From Neofusicoccum parvum (Eukaryota > Ascomycota > Dothideomycetes > Botryosphaeriales > Botryosphaeriaceae), in NCBI GenBank assembly GCA_020912385.1, contig CP087206.1, forward strand, positions 1,240,001 through 1,304,000: a stretch of 64,000 bases of DNA. The letters run 5' to 3'. The notes under the pieces were generated by a model. The model did no database searches, was not told the DNA's origin, and worked only from the letters and a program-made list of their open reading frames with translations. Below, piece after piece: positions 22,522 through 33,832 of this stretch (position 1 is the first letter of the stretch; every line of letters starts with the position of its first letter). Both the position numbers and the translations under genes were made by a program.

Positions 22522-23607
22522 GGTGGGGAGGGGTCTGGGGCTGGGGGGGTGAGGGCTCCGGGAGAGCAGGCGGCGAAGCTGGGCTGGAAAGCACGGGTCG
22601 GCGCAGCACCGTGAGACTGGCTACAGCACGGAGGCAGAGGGAGAAGGCCGTGTCGACTTGAACGAACGGCGGCCGGCATCGTGACAGCAGGCGGCGTAGA
22701 TAAAGCAGATGACGATGCGAGCTCGGCAACGTAGCGCGAGGCTCTGTACGCCCGGCAGGAAAATACGGATCGTGGGAATGGGCGGGCACTTGCCGCTTCG
22801 AGGCCGGGACTGCCAGCCGGGGCCAGGACGAGGGCGAGGTGTGGGCGTGGTGTGGACGTGCGCTGCGGGGCGGCCGGTGCATGGCGCTGAGCGGCTGTGG
22901 AATCGGCAGTCGACCCTAACGGAATCCGGGGACGGCAGGTGGCTGCCTCGGGCGCAGCGCGGCGGCTGGCCAGTCAGCGGCCGGTGATTTCGTATGCGCC
23001 CGGCTTCGGCTGCGCGCTGGTCGCTGGCCGCTGGCCGCTGGGCTGGAGCACCCGCCCTCACAGCCCTCACCAGGCTTCCCCACAGTTCCCCAACCGCCCT
23101 GATTCGCTCCAGCCTGCCTGCCGAACCGTGCCGACCATCTGCGGCACCGCCATGCACGATCGCGCTGCACCGTCATCTGCCCCAGAAATCACCGCGACCG
23201 CGTCTGCGACACCGTCCTACACGTGCGTCCGTCGTGCTGCTGCCGCCCGTGGCTCGCCTGACTCGGGAGCCGCGCACAATGCCCGGGCGCTGATGCTGTG
23301 CAGCACACGCTGACGCTCGCTGCGAAACCATCATCTGCAGAATTATTGCTAAGCGTCTGCATGCTTCTCTCGATCCAGCACCCCAGCCTGCACACCCGTC
23401 GATTCCCCGAATTCCCCGAATAGTCCAGCGAATCGCAGCCCGGATGACGGCGCCGTGCTGCGGGATCTGGTCGATCACTGGAGCTAAACACCATGCAGAC
23501 CCCTCAAAGCTTCGACGTGAACAACCGCCCATCCGAGTTTCCAGCGAGCCCGGCTCGATAAAACGGCTGCCTTCTGCTCATTCCGCCGGGCTCCACACCC
23601 CGCCAGC
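22522..23607. promoter_or_regulatory. Bidirectional promoter, flavin monooxygenase and P450
   Basis: A GC-rich 1,086-bp spacer between two divergent oxygenase genes. Open frames here are GC-driven and resemble no protein. This is the place to look for shared regulator sites; I could not identify a specific one with confidence. Confidence 0.5.
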
Positions 23608-25525
23608 ATGCCTTTCCTCGATGCCGTCGTCCGCCTGGTTGCCGACCACAAAGCCGCCGTCTTCGTGGTCGGGCCCATCCTAGCCACCCTTGCTTATGTC
23701 GTCTACCAGCTCTTTCTGTCGCCCCTTGCCAAGGTCCCCGGCCCGCCCTGGGCCAAGGTCTCGCGCCTGTGGATCACGAAGCACTCCTGGGATGGTGACA
23801 TGCATCGGACTGTCATCGAGCTCCACAACCGCCACGGCAATCTCGTCCGCACTGGCCCCAACGAAGTGTAATGCCATGCCGGCTCTCCCCTTTGCACTGT
23901 TTTTACTCATCTATTCACAGGAGTGTGGCCAACCTGAATGCCATCAAGAAAATCTACGGTAGGCATCAAGTCCAATTTGATCTGTTGTCGTATCAGTGCT
24001 GATGTTAGCTCAAGGAGCTGGAACAAAATTTCAAAAATCAGAGTGGTACAGCGTCTGGCAAGGGCGCCGCAAGTTCGACCTCTTCGCCGGCCGCAATGAA
24101 GCCATCCACGGCCAGCATCGACGTCTTGTTGCCCGAGCATACTCGATGGACGCTCTTAAGGACCTCGAGCAGTACGTGGATGAGTCCATCAAGGTCTTCA
24201 TGGAGAATATGAGTGAACGTGTTGGAAAAGTCATTGATGTGGGCAATTGGGTCCAACTCTTTGCTTTTGGTAGGCTTGCTCCCTCAATGTGAGGTTACCA
24301 TCAACTCACCGACATATCAGATATCATCGGAGAGATCACATTTAGCAAGCGCTTCGGATTCATGGACGTTGGTGCCGACGACGGCTCTTTCCAAGCAATC
24401 GAAACGGCACTGCGCTCAGCTGCATGGCTTGGTCAAGTTCCCTGGATCTTCTGGTTGCACGACTACCTTCAACCGTTCATTGGAAACTATCTGGGAATCA
24501 CCGCCCGCAACGGTTCGCTCCGGCAGTTTGCCCTGCGGGAGACCGAAGCTCGGAAGGACAGGGGCACAGACCGGAAAGACATCCTCAGCAAGCTCCTTGC
24601 AGTCCACAAGGAGCGGCCTACCGAGTTCGACTACAGCGATCTTGTGTCCATGGCCAGCTCCAACATCTTCGCCGGCAGTGACACCACGGCCATCTCGACC
24701 CGTGCCATCATTTACTATCTGCTGAAGAATCCAGAATACAAGCAGAAGCTCGTCGAAGAGATTGATGAATTCCGCAGCCAAGGCAAGCTCAGTGACCCAG
24801 TTACTCTGGACGAGGCAAACAACATGCCCTATCTCCAAGCCGTCATGTACGAGGCGCTCCGATGCCACCCGGCTGTAGGAATGAGCCTTCCGCGCATAGT
24901 TCCGCCCGGTGGTACTGAGATTGATGGAACGTATCTGCCAGCGGGGGTAAGTTTGTCTGCGAAAACAAGCTTCTACCAAGCAACTGACATGGCTTGACAG
25001 ACTATCGTGGGAGTGAACCCCTGGGTCGTTCACCGGAACAAGGAAGTTTATGGAAATGACGTAGAGGCTTTCAGACCTGATAGGTGGCTCAAGGAAGACA
25101 ACGGTGATATGCGTAAGCCTGATCTGAATTACCCCGCCACCCCGCAAGTAAGCTGACGAGAGATAAGACCGCTTCTTTTTCGCTTTCGGCTCCGGTGCGA
25201 GGACGTGTATTGGCAGGAGTATGTACATCCATAGACAGCACATGATTTCGATACCGATGCTGACTTTCTCTTCAGACATCAGTTGGATGGAGATGTCCAA
25301 GGTGCGTCAGATCAAGACACGAATGCAAATATATCATGCTCACTATTTGTAGCTTATTCCGACGCTATTCATGCACTACGATCTGCAGCTCGTGGATCCA
25401 GAGGCGCTGTGGACCGAGACCTGTTGGTGAGTTGGAAATAATTCCGTCAATTTTTCCCCGCTGACTCCTGCAGGTGGTTTGTGATGCAGCAGGGCATCAA
25501 GGTTGTCCTGAGGCCTAGATATTGA
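23608..25525 (+). CDS. Cytochrome P450 monooxygenase, pisatin demethylase-like
   Basis: Nine exons (23608-23867, 23921-23958, 24009-24269, 24321-24946, 25001-25112, 25168-25218, 25276-25301, 25353-25426, 25474-25525) splice to 499 residues. An N-terminal membrane anchor (about residues 17-37) is followed by the proline hinge KVPGPPWAK. The I-helix has FAGSDTTA (about 303), the K-helix ExxR is YEALRCHP (about 363), the PERF-like motif is FRPDRW, and the heme loop FAFGSGARTCIG has the ligand Cys near 444. The sequence CIGRNISWMEMSK after the heme loop is typical of the fungal pisatin-demethylase/CYP57-like group. It is an ER-membrane enzyme needing NADPH-P450 reductase. Its substrate is unknown; the divergent flavin monooxygenase hints at an aromatic compound. 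Confidence 0.92.
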
Positions 25526-27138
25526 GTTCACTAACATGACCCACGGATTTCCACACGATTCAAGTGTAATTGTGCAAAGATCATCAATGGTGGTTCACAC
25601 GATCAGAAGCGTACAGTCCTTCAGCGCATTTCCAACCCAAATCTCGAGGCATTACAGCGCTCTGCTTCACGGTCTTGAACCTTTCACAGCACCTGTCCTG
25701 TTTGCACCGACTTCGCAAAAAGAGCGGTATCGATCAAAACTTCACTATTTTGCTGCACAATTTCTACGCCTCTGACCAAAACGCAGTGGGCGCCAAAGCT
25801 GCTGGTCTATCATGACTACGTGGCTGCTCCTCCTCTTTCAGGAAAATCTGTACATGGGCTCAAAGCTTTGTGGAAATTGTCGAGACACTGTAGAAGAGTT
25901 TCGCTCTTTCAGGTACAAACCAATATGTTTTCTGACAAATGACTTGAGAGCAAGAAAAGTAGAGTGCTGTCAGACTTGACGAGAGTACCGAACGCGACCT
26001 GAAGGCTATCAAATAGATGCGGATGCAAAACAGCTACACTACGAAGGCATACGGAATATTACTACTTCCCGAAGTTATGTCCTTGTGTATAAGCTTCGCT
26101 GAGGCATCATCGACCCTTCCCCGCGTCTACGGGAATATCGGCCGATCCCGGTGCTGGTGTGTACCCGACAGCCCGGATGGGACGACAGTCCTTCCCCAGA
26201 CCATGCAGGGATCCATCCCGGAACCCCGAACGAATGCAACAGCCAGGCGACGATCGAAGTTTAAGTAGACGTAGCTCGGATGCGCATCTGGTGCCTCGGA
26301 AACGGAATCGCGCTTTCCGACTTAACTCTGTCGACAAACCTTCCCCACGGAGACGACTGCAGCGCGGCAGCGTCGAGGCTGAACGGTTTTCATTATGCAA
26401 CCGCGGCTCGCATCCTGGCGCAGGATACCCAAACAGGCAATACGATCACACCAGAAATGAGGGGTAAGTGCAGGAAATGAAACGAGGCTCAGGCCACGTC
26501 GATTCGCCCTTTATAAAACCCAGCGCCGCCCGTCCGCCGTGTATTCTCTTTTCCCTTTCGTAATTGAGAATAAACGGCGATATCTTACTCCAGCGGCGTT
26601 CTTTTGCATCCTTGCATCACTTCATTGGACTGCCGCTTCTGCCTCACTCGCCGAGATTGAGATAGACATTGATGCATGCTACGGAATATTCAGGCGGTCT
26701 TGCGATTTTCGGTGGCCGTTGTGGAGGTAGTTTGCCGACATATGTATACCCGCCTCATGTACCGTGTGCGCGTGCTCGCACACATCTACATATCCACAAC
26801 CACGAGAGCACCATAGCTAGCCACATGCATGCTTACTACCGTAGTGAAGGCCGCTCGATGACCTCGCGACATTGTAAGATGGGTGCAACAGCGCCACCTA
26901 CCGCAGTGATGCTTTTCTCCGAGTGAGCCCGCCTTCCCGCCTTCCCGCCTTCCCACGCGCTTCTCCCATCGCGACGCCACGAATTATTCTGAACGTGTGT
27001 ACCGCGCAGTCTCCATCCCCGGGGCACGAGAGCGCACGGTAACGTAAATCCCATTGAAGCCTTCTATTTCTCAACCAACGAAGACGCAAACGCACCGCCT
27101 GATGCAAAAAAACACACAACTTTTCCAACGCCCCCTAC
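25526..27138. other. Intergenic region, 1.6 kb
   Basis: This lies between the P450 and the BCKDH E2 stop. A TATAAAA-like box near 26512 precedes a short frame that starts only with GTG, so I call no gene. A short CCTTCCCG triplicate lies at 26931-26954. Confidence 0.5.
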
Positions 27139-28779
27139 CTACCTCAACCGCACCAGCATCCCCTCCACGCCCTCCAGCAGCGCCCTCACCTCCTCCGCGC
27201 ACCTCGCCGCCGTCGCGCCATCCACGACGCGATGGTCCGCGCTCCAGCTGAACACGGCCTCCTCCCTCCGCACCAGCTCGCCGGCGGGCCCAAACGCCGG
27301 CACCGCGCGCGCCCTGCCGACGCCCAGGATGCCCACCTGCGGCGGCACGATGACGGGGGCGACGGCGGTGCCGCCGATGCTGCCGATGTTGCTGACCGTG
27401 AACGTCGGCCCGCCCAGCTCGTTGCTGGTCAGCTTGCCGTCGCGCGCCAGCCGCGCCAGCCGCGCGATCTCGGCCGCCAGCGTGCCGATGCTGTGCGCCT
27501 GCACGTGCCGGACCACCGGCACGACCAGGCCGGAGGGTGAGTCGACGGCGATGCCGATGTCGTGCTGCGCCTTGTGGATCAGCTGCGGGGCCGCCTCGTT
27601 GGTCGTGTCGAGGTAGGCGTTGAGGGTTGGGTATTTGGTGAGGGCGAGGGAGACGGCTTTGATGATGAAGGGGAGGGCGGAGAGCTTGGGGGAGGACGGG
27701 TCGGCTGTGGCGAGGTTGCGGCGGGTGGTGTTGAGGGAGGTGAAGTCGACGGTGTCGGTGTAGAGGAAGTGTGGGATGGCAAGGCTGCGCGTCATGGTCT
27801 TGAACATTTGCTTTTGGATGGGCGAGAGGGGCATGGCGCGGTCACCGGTGAGGGGGGCGGAGGCCGGTGGGGGGAAGGTCGGGGTAGATTCTGGGGAAGA
27901 CGTGGTGGGTTGCTGCTTGGAGGCTGAGACGTGACGCTGGATGTCGTCCTTGAGGACGCGGCCGTCTCTGCCTGTGCCTTCTATGTCGCTGATGTTGAGG
28001 TTGTGCTGCTTGAGCAGGTGCCGCACGGCGGGCGTGGCCAGGTTTGCATGTTTTCCTGGCGGCGGCTTCTGCTGGGACGTTGAGGGCTGTATACTGGGTT
28101 CTGCGGCAGAGGCATCCGGCCTGCTCGTCTCGGCGGGCTGGCCGGGCTGCTTCTCCTGAACCTGGCCGGAACTCTGCGGCGCCTTCTCTTCCGGCGACTC
28201 GATGATAGCCTGGTCTTCCTCAGAGATCTCGCTCTGAATATCTATATCCACCAAGGGCTACACTCGTTGTCAGCCGCGTACTCCTTGTGCCAGACACCGG
28301 CGATTATGCTGACCTTTCCAACCTTGGCCACCTCGTCCGCCTCATAATGTAGCTTTTTGATGACGCCGTCGAAGCGCGATGTGATCTGGGAAGACGGTTG
28401 GTAAAGCACTGGTCAATCTGCTCGGGAAGGCTCTATGTTTACTTCGACGGTGGCTTTGTCCGACTGCACCTCGCATATCTTGTCGAACTGCTCGACGCGC
28501 GCCCCTGGCTGGACGAACCATTGGATGACCTGGCACTCGGTTATGCCTGCAGCCGGTCAGTCTCCAGCCACGGACAGGCGAAGGGGCAATGCCGGACGAA
28601 CCCTCTCCAATGTCTGCCAAAAGGTACGGCTTGACGGCCTGGGCCGCGGCGGAAGCGTGGAACGGCCGGGAGGGGTGCTGGCGCGGGATGCGGGCGGTCT
28701 TGAAGCGGCGCAGCGGGTAGGACGACTCAATCGCAGCGGCGGCGAGGCAGCGGGCGTCCCGCGCGGCGAAACGTCTCAT
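27139..28779 (-). CDS. Branched-chain 2-oxoacid dehydrogenase E2, mitochondrial
   Basis: Exons 28602-28779, 28443-28546, 28314-28385 and 27139-28257 give 490 residues. An Arg/Ala-rich mitochondrial presequence (MRRFAARDARCLAAAAIESS) precedes a lipoyl domain starting VKPYLLADIGEG, with the lipoyl Lys about residue 90 in CEVQSDKATVEI. A linker leads to the E3/E1-binding domain (LATPAVRHLLKQHNL, about 190). The C-terminal acyltransferase domain ends with the catalytic motif SADHRVVDGA. The GITECQVIQWF sequence is typical of the BCKDH E2 (DBT) rather than the pyruvate E2. It transfers branched acyl groups to CoA in Leu/Ile/Val breakdown. The start is the first ATG in frame; the frame upstream has only GTG. 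Confidence 0.94.
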
Positions 28780-29291
28780 GCTGGCGGCACGGAGAGCGAG
28801 GACAGGTGCGAGGAACGTAGCCGGCGGCACGTAAACATCTTTATGGGGCGCTGGGGTTGCACGGCAAAGCCGACGTTAAGCGTCCCACGTATGACGGCAC
28901 AGCGGTGCATGCGGGGAAGCGGAGAGCGCGGGTTAAGCCCGACTGGGCCACGGCCAAGAAGGGGGAGCTCGAGCGCCCCGAGTCATTGCCAGTTCTGCGT
29001 AGTTCGTGCGCGCTTGATGCAGGTACTGCCGGAACAGGGCGATGGCGCAGCCTCTAGCACAGTAAAGCGACTTTAATTGCTACATTCGCTGCTAGTATCC
29101 AACATCCTAGTCGTCTCATGTTGGACGTCGTTGAAACACGAATCCAAGAACCACCGTGTCCACGCAGCTCCAACGCCCACGGCCCCGCCCGTTTTGGTAT
29201 CCCGAATGCCCAGAAAGATGATGTGAATGCGCCTGCCATGCCGAACGCTGAGAAGCCAACCAGAGGAATAGACAGAAAAGGGACGCCGTCG
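28780..29291. other. Intergenic spacer
   Basis: This lies upstream of the E2 gene and downstream of the gluconokinase stop. I see no gene or repeat. Confidence 0.5.
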
Positions 29292-30015
29292 TCATGCCGC
29301 GGCCGGCAGCGTGTCCTTCTTCAGGACCTCCTGCACCATGCCGAGCGCGAGGCTCTCGACCTCCGGCATGGTCCCGCTGACGTCAACGGCGAGGACGTCC
29401 TTGGACAGCTCCTCCTGGTCCGGCTCCTCGAGGCTCTCGAACTGGCTGCGCACCATGTTGTCCTTCATGTAGTGGCCCGGGCGGGCGCGCACCCGCGCCA
29501 GGAGCATTTCCTCGGTGGCCTGCAGGTACACAAAGTGGACGAGGACCTTGGCGTTGTTGTACGAGGCAACGCGGATGACGTCGCGGTACTTCTTCTTCAG
29601 CGCGCTGCAAGTCACGACCACGCCGGACGCGCCCGTCTCGAGCTCGCGGACGGCCTGCTCGCGCAGCAAAATCAGCCAGTCCCACCTGTCGGCATCGGTG
29701 AGCGGGATGCCGCTGGCCATCTTGTCGATGTTGGCCTTGGGGTGGTACTGCGGCAAATGAGTCAGGCGGATGCACGGATTATTGCGCAATTGGCGGACAA
29801 ACCTCGTCGCCCTCGACGTAGGGCAGCTGCAGGCTGTTGGCGATGTGCATGGCCACAGTGCTCTTCCCACAGCCAGCGGGGCCGGTAATAATCCAGATGT
29901 GCCGGTGGTGTGGCGGCGGGCGCACGCCATTCGCCGGCGGCTTGGCCGGCGCCAGGCTGGTGCTGGTTGGCTGGGCGCCGTACAGGGTGGCGGCGGGCTT
30001 GTCGTAGGTCAACAT
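29292..30015 (-). CDS. Gluconokinase
   Basis: Exons 29803-30015 and 29292-29747, with a 55-bp intron, give 222 residues. The P-loop IITGPAGCGKST lies at about residues 42-53. The splice joins VEGDE to YHPKANIDKM, restoring the strongly conserved EGDxxHPxxNxxKM motif that binds gluconate. SGIPLTDADRWDWL and VVTCSALKKKYRD follow, as in GntK-type kinases. It makes 6-phosphogluconate for the pentose phosphate pathway in the cytosol. An N-terminal extension of about 40 residues (Pro/Ala-rich) precedes the kinase fold. Confidence 0.95.
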
Positions 30016-31384
30016 GGCGGAAGGGAGGTCAGAGTACGCCTGCGCGGGTGGTAGTGGCCGAGAGCGACGGGATGGTCCAGGGGAAGGAGGTATGCGCGAA
30101 TTTGATGAGAGTGGGAGGCCCGGGGGGCGCGGCTTATATGCTGGCAGCAGGCGTGTTGCAAGAGCAGCAGAGGTCCCAACGCGCGGAAGCGGGTCGCAAT
30201 GCAGTCGCGAGGGCTAGAGTGGGCGGCGGCTTGGGGTTATTATGAGAAGCACCTGCGGCGGCAGGGCAGGCAGACAGGCCAGCGCGCGGCCTGAGAGAAG
30301 CCAGCCTCAGCCAGGGCAGTTGACATCACCCCGAGGCGTCGGAAAAGCTAACCCACAGATCCGGCTCGCGTTTCGCAGCGGCTGGCGAAGGCGCTGGAAG
30401 GCGTCGGAAACGCCAGCGAATGGGCGCGCGCAGCTGGGCCGGTCGGCGTTTGACGCAGCGTGCGGGCGATTAGCGTGGGGAGGTGAAGGTCTCAGCGTGG
30501 CCCGTCCCCGCAGTCACAGTGCAGCCTTCTTTGTCAGAGTTGCATGGCAGCGCCGGCCCTCCAATTCCCTCTGGCCAGCGCACGCTGCGCCGGAGACGCC
30601 CCTCATCTTGCCGGCGGCCGGGCGGGCAGCAGTTCCAGATGCAGGCACGCAGCCATCACGGGGCCGTCCGGACGCGGCCGCCGGCCTGGGCAGTGACGCG
30701 GGCCCAGCTGCCCGCGCCCGCCAGAGGGGCTGTCGCGCGACAGCGGCTGCCCAACGATCCGCGTGCTGCGACTGCTTGGGCGTGGGGGTCGCCGTGGCGC
30801 GTCGGCAACCTAATTCCAGCGGGAACGGGTACGGGATGCGATCGCGGCAGGCAGCAGGCAGGTCGGGGCGGCCTGCACGCGGGCTGCTCCAGCGAGGCAT
30901 GGCCCCCGGCGGCCTAGCGCGCTCCAACGCAAGGGGTGCGCCGGCGACGGCGGGCGTGCGGCGGCTGCATCCGCGCCATGGGGAACGCGGCTCCAGCGCT
31001 CCAGGGTGCCCACGAGGAGCAGCACCTGTGCGGCGCCGGGCGAGAGGCGTGGGACGACAGACTGCGATCGCCCTCGGGCGCGGAGCGGGCTCGGTGCGCG
31101 GCCACGCGTGCGTCGCAGCCCGTAAGGCTGAGCGCCAAGCTTCTTCCAGAATTTGCGCCGCTCCTTCCCTCCTGAGCCGCGCCCGCGCCAGCCCGGAAAA
31201 TCCGCCGGCCCGCGCAGCTGTCGCGGAGCTGCGGGCGAACTCCCGCGCGTCGCTGCGCCTTGGGGCGTGAGCTGCGACCTCAGCAGCTTCGACACCACCC
31301 GCCAAGCCCCGCCATCGCGACACCACCCGTCTGTGCCGCTGCCGACCGCCCGCCGTACTGTAGTCCGGGGCCCCGCGATTCACC
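30016..31384. promoter_or_regulatory. Long GC-rich divergent promoter, gluconokinase and VPS26
   Basis: 1.37 kb of very GC-rich DNA between divergent starts. Long open frames exist on both strands but overlap each other, are Arg/Ala/Pro-rich and end as expected of random GC-rich sequence. The last 100 bp before VPS26 are CACC- and pyrimidine-rich. Confidence 0.5.
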
Positions 31385-32559
31385 ATGTCGATCTTCTTCT
31401 CGACCCCGGTCGACATCGACATCGTCCTGGAGGACAGCGATGACCGTGCCATGGTCGACACCAAGCTCGACAAGAACCGCAGGGAGAAGGTGCCGCTCTA
31501 CATGGACGGCGAGTCCGTCAAGGGCCAGGTCACCATCCGCCCGAAGGACGGCAAGCGTCTCGAGCACACCGGCATCAAGGTGCAATTCATTGGAACCATA
31601 GGTGTGCCTGCCTAGAGCGCGCGAGGGGTATCGACGCGGGGCTGACCGTTTGCGCAACAAGCAGAGATGTTCTTCGACCGCGGCAACCACTACGAGTTTC
31701 TCTCATTGGGCCAGGAGCTTGCCGCTCCCGGCGACCTCCAGCACCCCCAGACCTTCGACTTCAACTTCAAGAACGTGGAGAAGCAGTACGAGTCGTACAA
31801 TGGCATCAACGTCAAGCTGCGCTACTTTGTGCGCGTCACTGTGTCGCGGAGGATGGCCGATGTTGTGCGTGAGAAGGACATCTGGGTCTACTCGTACAGG
31901 ATACCCCCGGAGACCAACAGCTCCATCAAGATGGATGTCGGTATCGAGGACTGCCTGCACATCGAGTTCGAATACTCCAAATCGAAGTACCACCTCAAGG
32001 ATGTCATTGTTGGCCGCATCTACTTCCTGCTGGTCCGGTTAAAGATCAAGCACATGGAGCTGTCCATCATCCGGAGAGAAACGACAGGAGCTGCGCCGAA
32101 CCAATACAACGAAAGTGAGACTCTGGTGCGGTTCGAGGTAAGCATCTTATTCCAGCGAACTGTGAGAGATGGATAGCTAATTCACAGCTCAGATCATGGA
32201 CGGTTCCCCATCAAGAGGTAATGCAGCATCACAGCTGACCATGAGAATCCGTACTGACGTCTACCAGGCGAGACCATCCCGATCCGACTTTTCCTGGGAG
32301 GCTTCGACCTCACGCCAACCTTCCGTGAGGTCAACAAGAAATATTCGACCCGCTACTACCTCAGCCTGGTGCTCATTGATGAAGGTACGAAAGTCTTGTT
32401 CATTTCGAGCACAGTGCGCCACCTGAATAGAGCGCTAACATCGATCGCACAGACGCCCGCCGTTATTTCAAGCAGTCGGAGATCGTTCTCTACCGGCAGG
32501 CACCGGAAGGCCTTGGTCAAGCAGTCACGAAAGAACAGTCGATTATCACGCCCCCATGA
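31385..32559 (+). CDS. VPS26: Retromer subunit Vps26
   Basis: Five exons (31385-31601, 31665-32137, 32193-32217, 32268-32384, 32453-32559) encode 312 residues. MSIFFSTPVDIDIVLED opens the N-terminal arrestin-like fold. FVRVTVSRRMADVVREKD and EFEYSKSKYHLKDVIVGRIY are diagnostic of Vps26. The 25-bp exon 3 carries MDGSPSR, joined to GETIPIRLFLGGFDLTPTF. The end is the conserved YFKQSEIVLYRQAP. It binds Vps35 in the endosomal retromer for endosome-to-Golgi recycling. It is slightly shorter than yeast Vps26, as usual in filamentous fungi. Confidence 0.96.
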
Positions 32560-33330
32560 AACACATGGCCGCAGAGTGTGGACGAATCACGATATGGGAA
32601 CCCCACGCATTCCCTGCACCAGGCTGACCCGAACCAACGGCTACCCGAAGACCTCCCTTAGATCCGCGATCACAATGCATCCTGCAAACCGACAGGCGAA
32701 TCAATGGCGCAATTGTTGCCAGCTCTTGCAGCTACTCCGATGTGGCTTGTCCCGACTTTTCTCACGACGGCGGATTTTAATCCGACCCTCCTTTTCCACC
32801 TCCCCACCCACACACATTTACGACCCCGCACGCGCTGAGCGATACCGAAAACACGTCAGTTTTGTAATTACTACCTCCAAATAACCGAATTCGAATGTCA
32901 TGACCCGCTTGCTTGATCTGCTCTGTCCTCATAGTTGCGCGACATCCTGGTACCAGCATCCCAGCCTTCCTGAGCAACTAAACTTTGTACAGAGTCAGTT
33001 CGGAAATTATTGCAACAAGTCCACACCTGGGCAGTTGACGCATTCATCCGGACGGGCTTGGCATATCTTTCACTTTATATTTACGTCCGGACGAATACCT
33101 CAATTGCTCATGAAGGTATGCGCGTGTGCAACACTGCCGCACTGACCTCATACACCAGTCTATACTTCCATGCATATTGATTACCTAAGCTACGTAATCC
33201 CCGCTAGGTCAAGCTATGAAAGACAGGGCTACATGACAAGAGCATAAATGCCCCGCTAGTACAGTAGCTAATGACCGGAGCATAACCTCCTTGATTCGAG
33301 ACACCCTCCTCACGTTCTATCAACCAGTCA
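32560..33330. other. Intergenic spacer with element copy B
   Basis: This lies between VPS26 and a convergent small gene. Apart from the degenerate inverted-repeat element at 32988-33152, I see no gene. Confidence 0.5.
32988..33152. repeat. Degenerate MITE-like inverted repeat, copy B
   Basis: The arms read inward from TA flanks as CAGAGTCAGTTCGG and, on the other strand, TGAGGTCAGTGCGG, then share TTGCA, the GGCAGTTGA-type core and CATTCATCCGG. It is the same family as 2633-2779 but clearly older, with small indels. Confidence 0.65.
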
Positions 33331-33832
33331 TCACTGACCCTTTCCCAGGTTGTCCACCTCGTCGAAGAAGCCCAAGTGGTACCCGTACGCCTGCAAATTG
33401 CCCGCGCACGTGCAACCCCGCGCCAGCGACGTCTGCCCGTTGTCACCCCGGTTGAAGAGCGCATACTGCTCGCCTGGGCCTTCGGCCATGAAGCGGTCGA
33501 GCCCAGTCTGGCCTTGGCCATACCCGTAGATTGTGCCCGCGTGAGGCTGGAGTTGGAGGATGGGACTGTGGTAGGGGCAGGGCGTAGGCTGGGAAGTGGC
33601 GGTAGCAGCGGTGGTGGTGGTCGCTCCAGTAGCGGTGCTCTGAGTTTGGGTGGAGGCGGCGGAGGTGGTTCTCGATGCTGATGTCTGTCCAGATGTGCTG
33701 GAGCTGGATGTGCTGTCAGTATGGTCTCTGAATTGGACGAGGAGTAGAGCGAGGCAGGCTGGGTGGCTTGACTGACCCACTTCTGGTGGCGGCGGTGCTG
33801 CCGGAACGGGATTGGCTCTTTGTGGTGGGCAT
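33331..33832 (-). CDS. Small serine/threonine-rich protein, uncharacterised
   Basis: The best model is two exons, 33777-33832 and 33331-33727 (49-bp intron, GTCAGT donor), giving 150 residues. The N-terminal half is Ser/Thr/Ala-rich and disordered (MPTTKSQSRSGSTAATR...). The C-terminal 70 residues look constrained (HAGTIYGYGQGQTGLDRF, then NRGDNGQTSLARGCTCAGNL and GFFDEVDN), with two Cys spaced C-x-C. There is no recognisable domain, signal peptide or membrane segment. The start codon and intron are inferred from phase only. A longer frame beginning at 34035 is less likely. Confidence 0.5.

Noticed and set aside
26539..26730. 63-codon frame after a TATAAAA-like box, with a hydrophobic stretch like a signal peptide
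   Set aside because: The frame begins with GTG, not ATG, and has no homology; not accepted as a eukaryotic gene.
30242..31473. Long overlapping frames on both strands (342 and 319 codons) between gluconokinase and VPS26
   Set aside because: The sequence is extremely GC-rich, frames overlap on opposite strands, the translations are Arg/Ala/Pro-rich and no family motif appears; this is composition, not coding.
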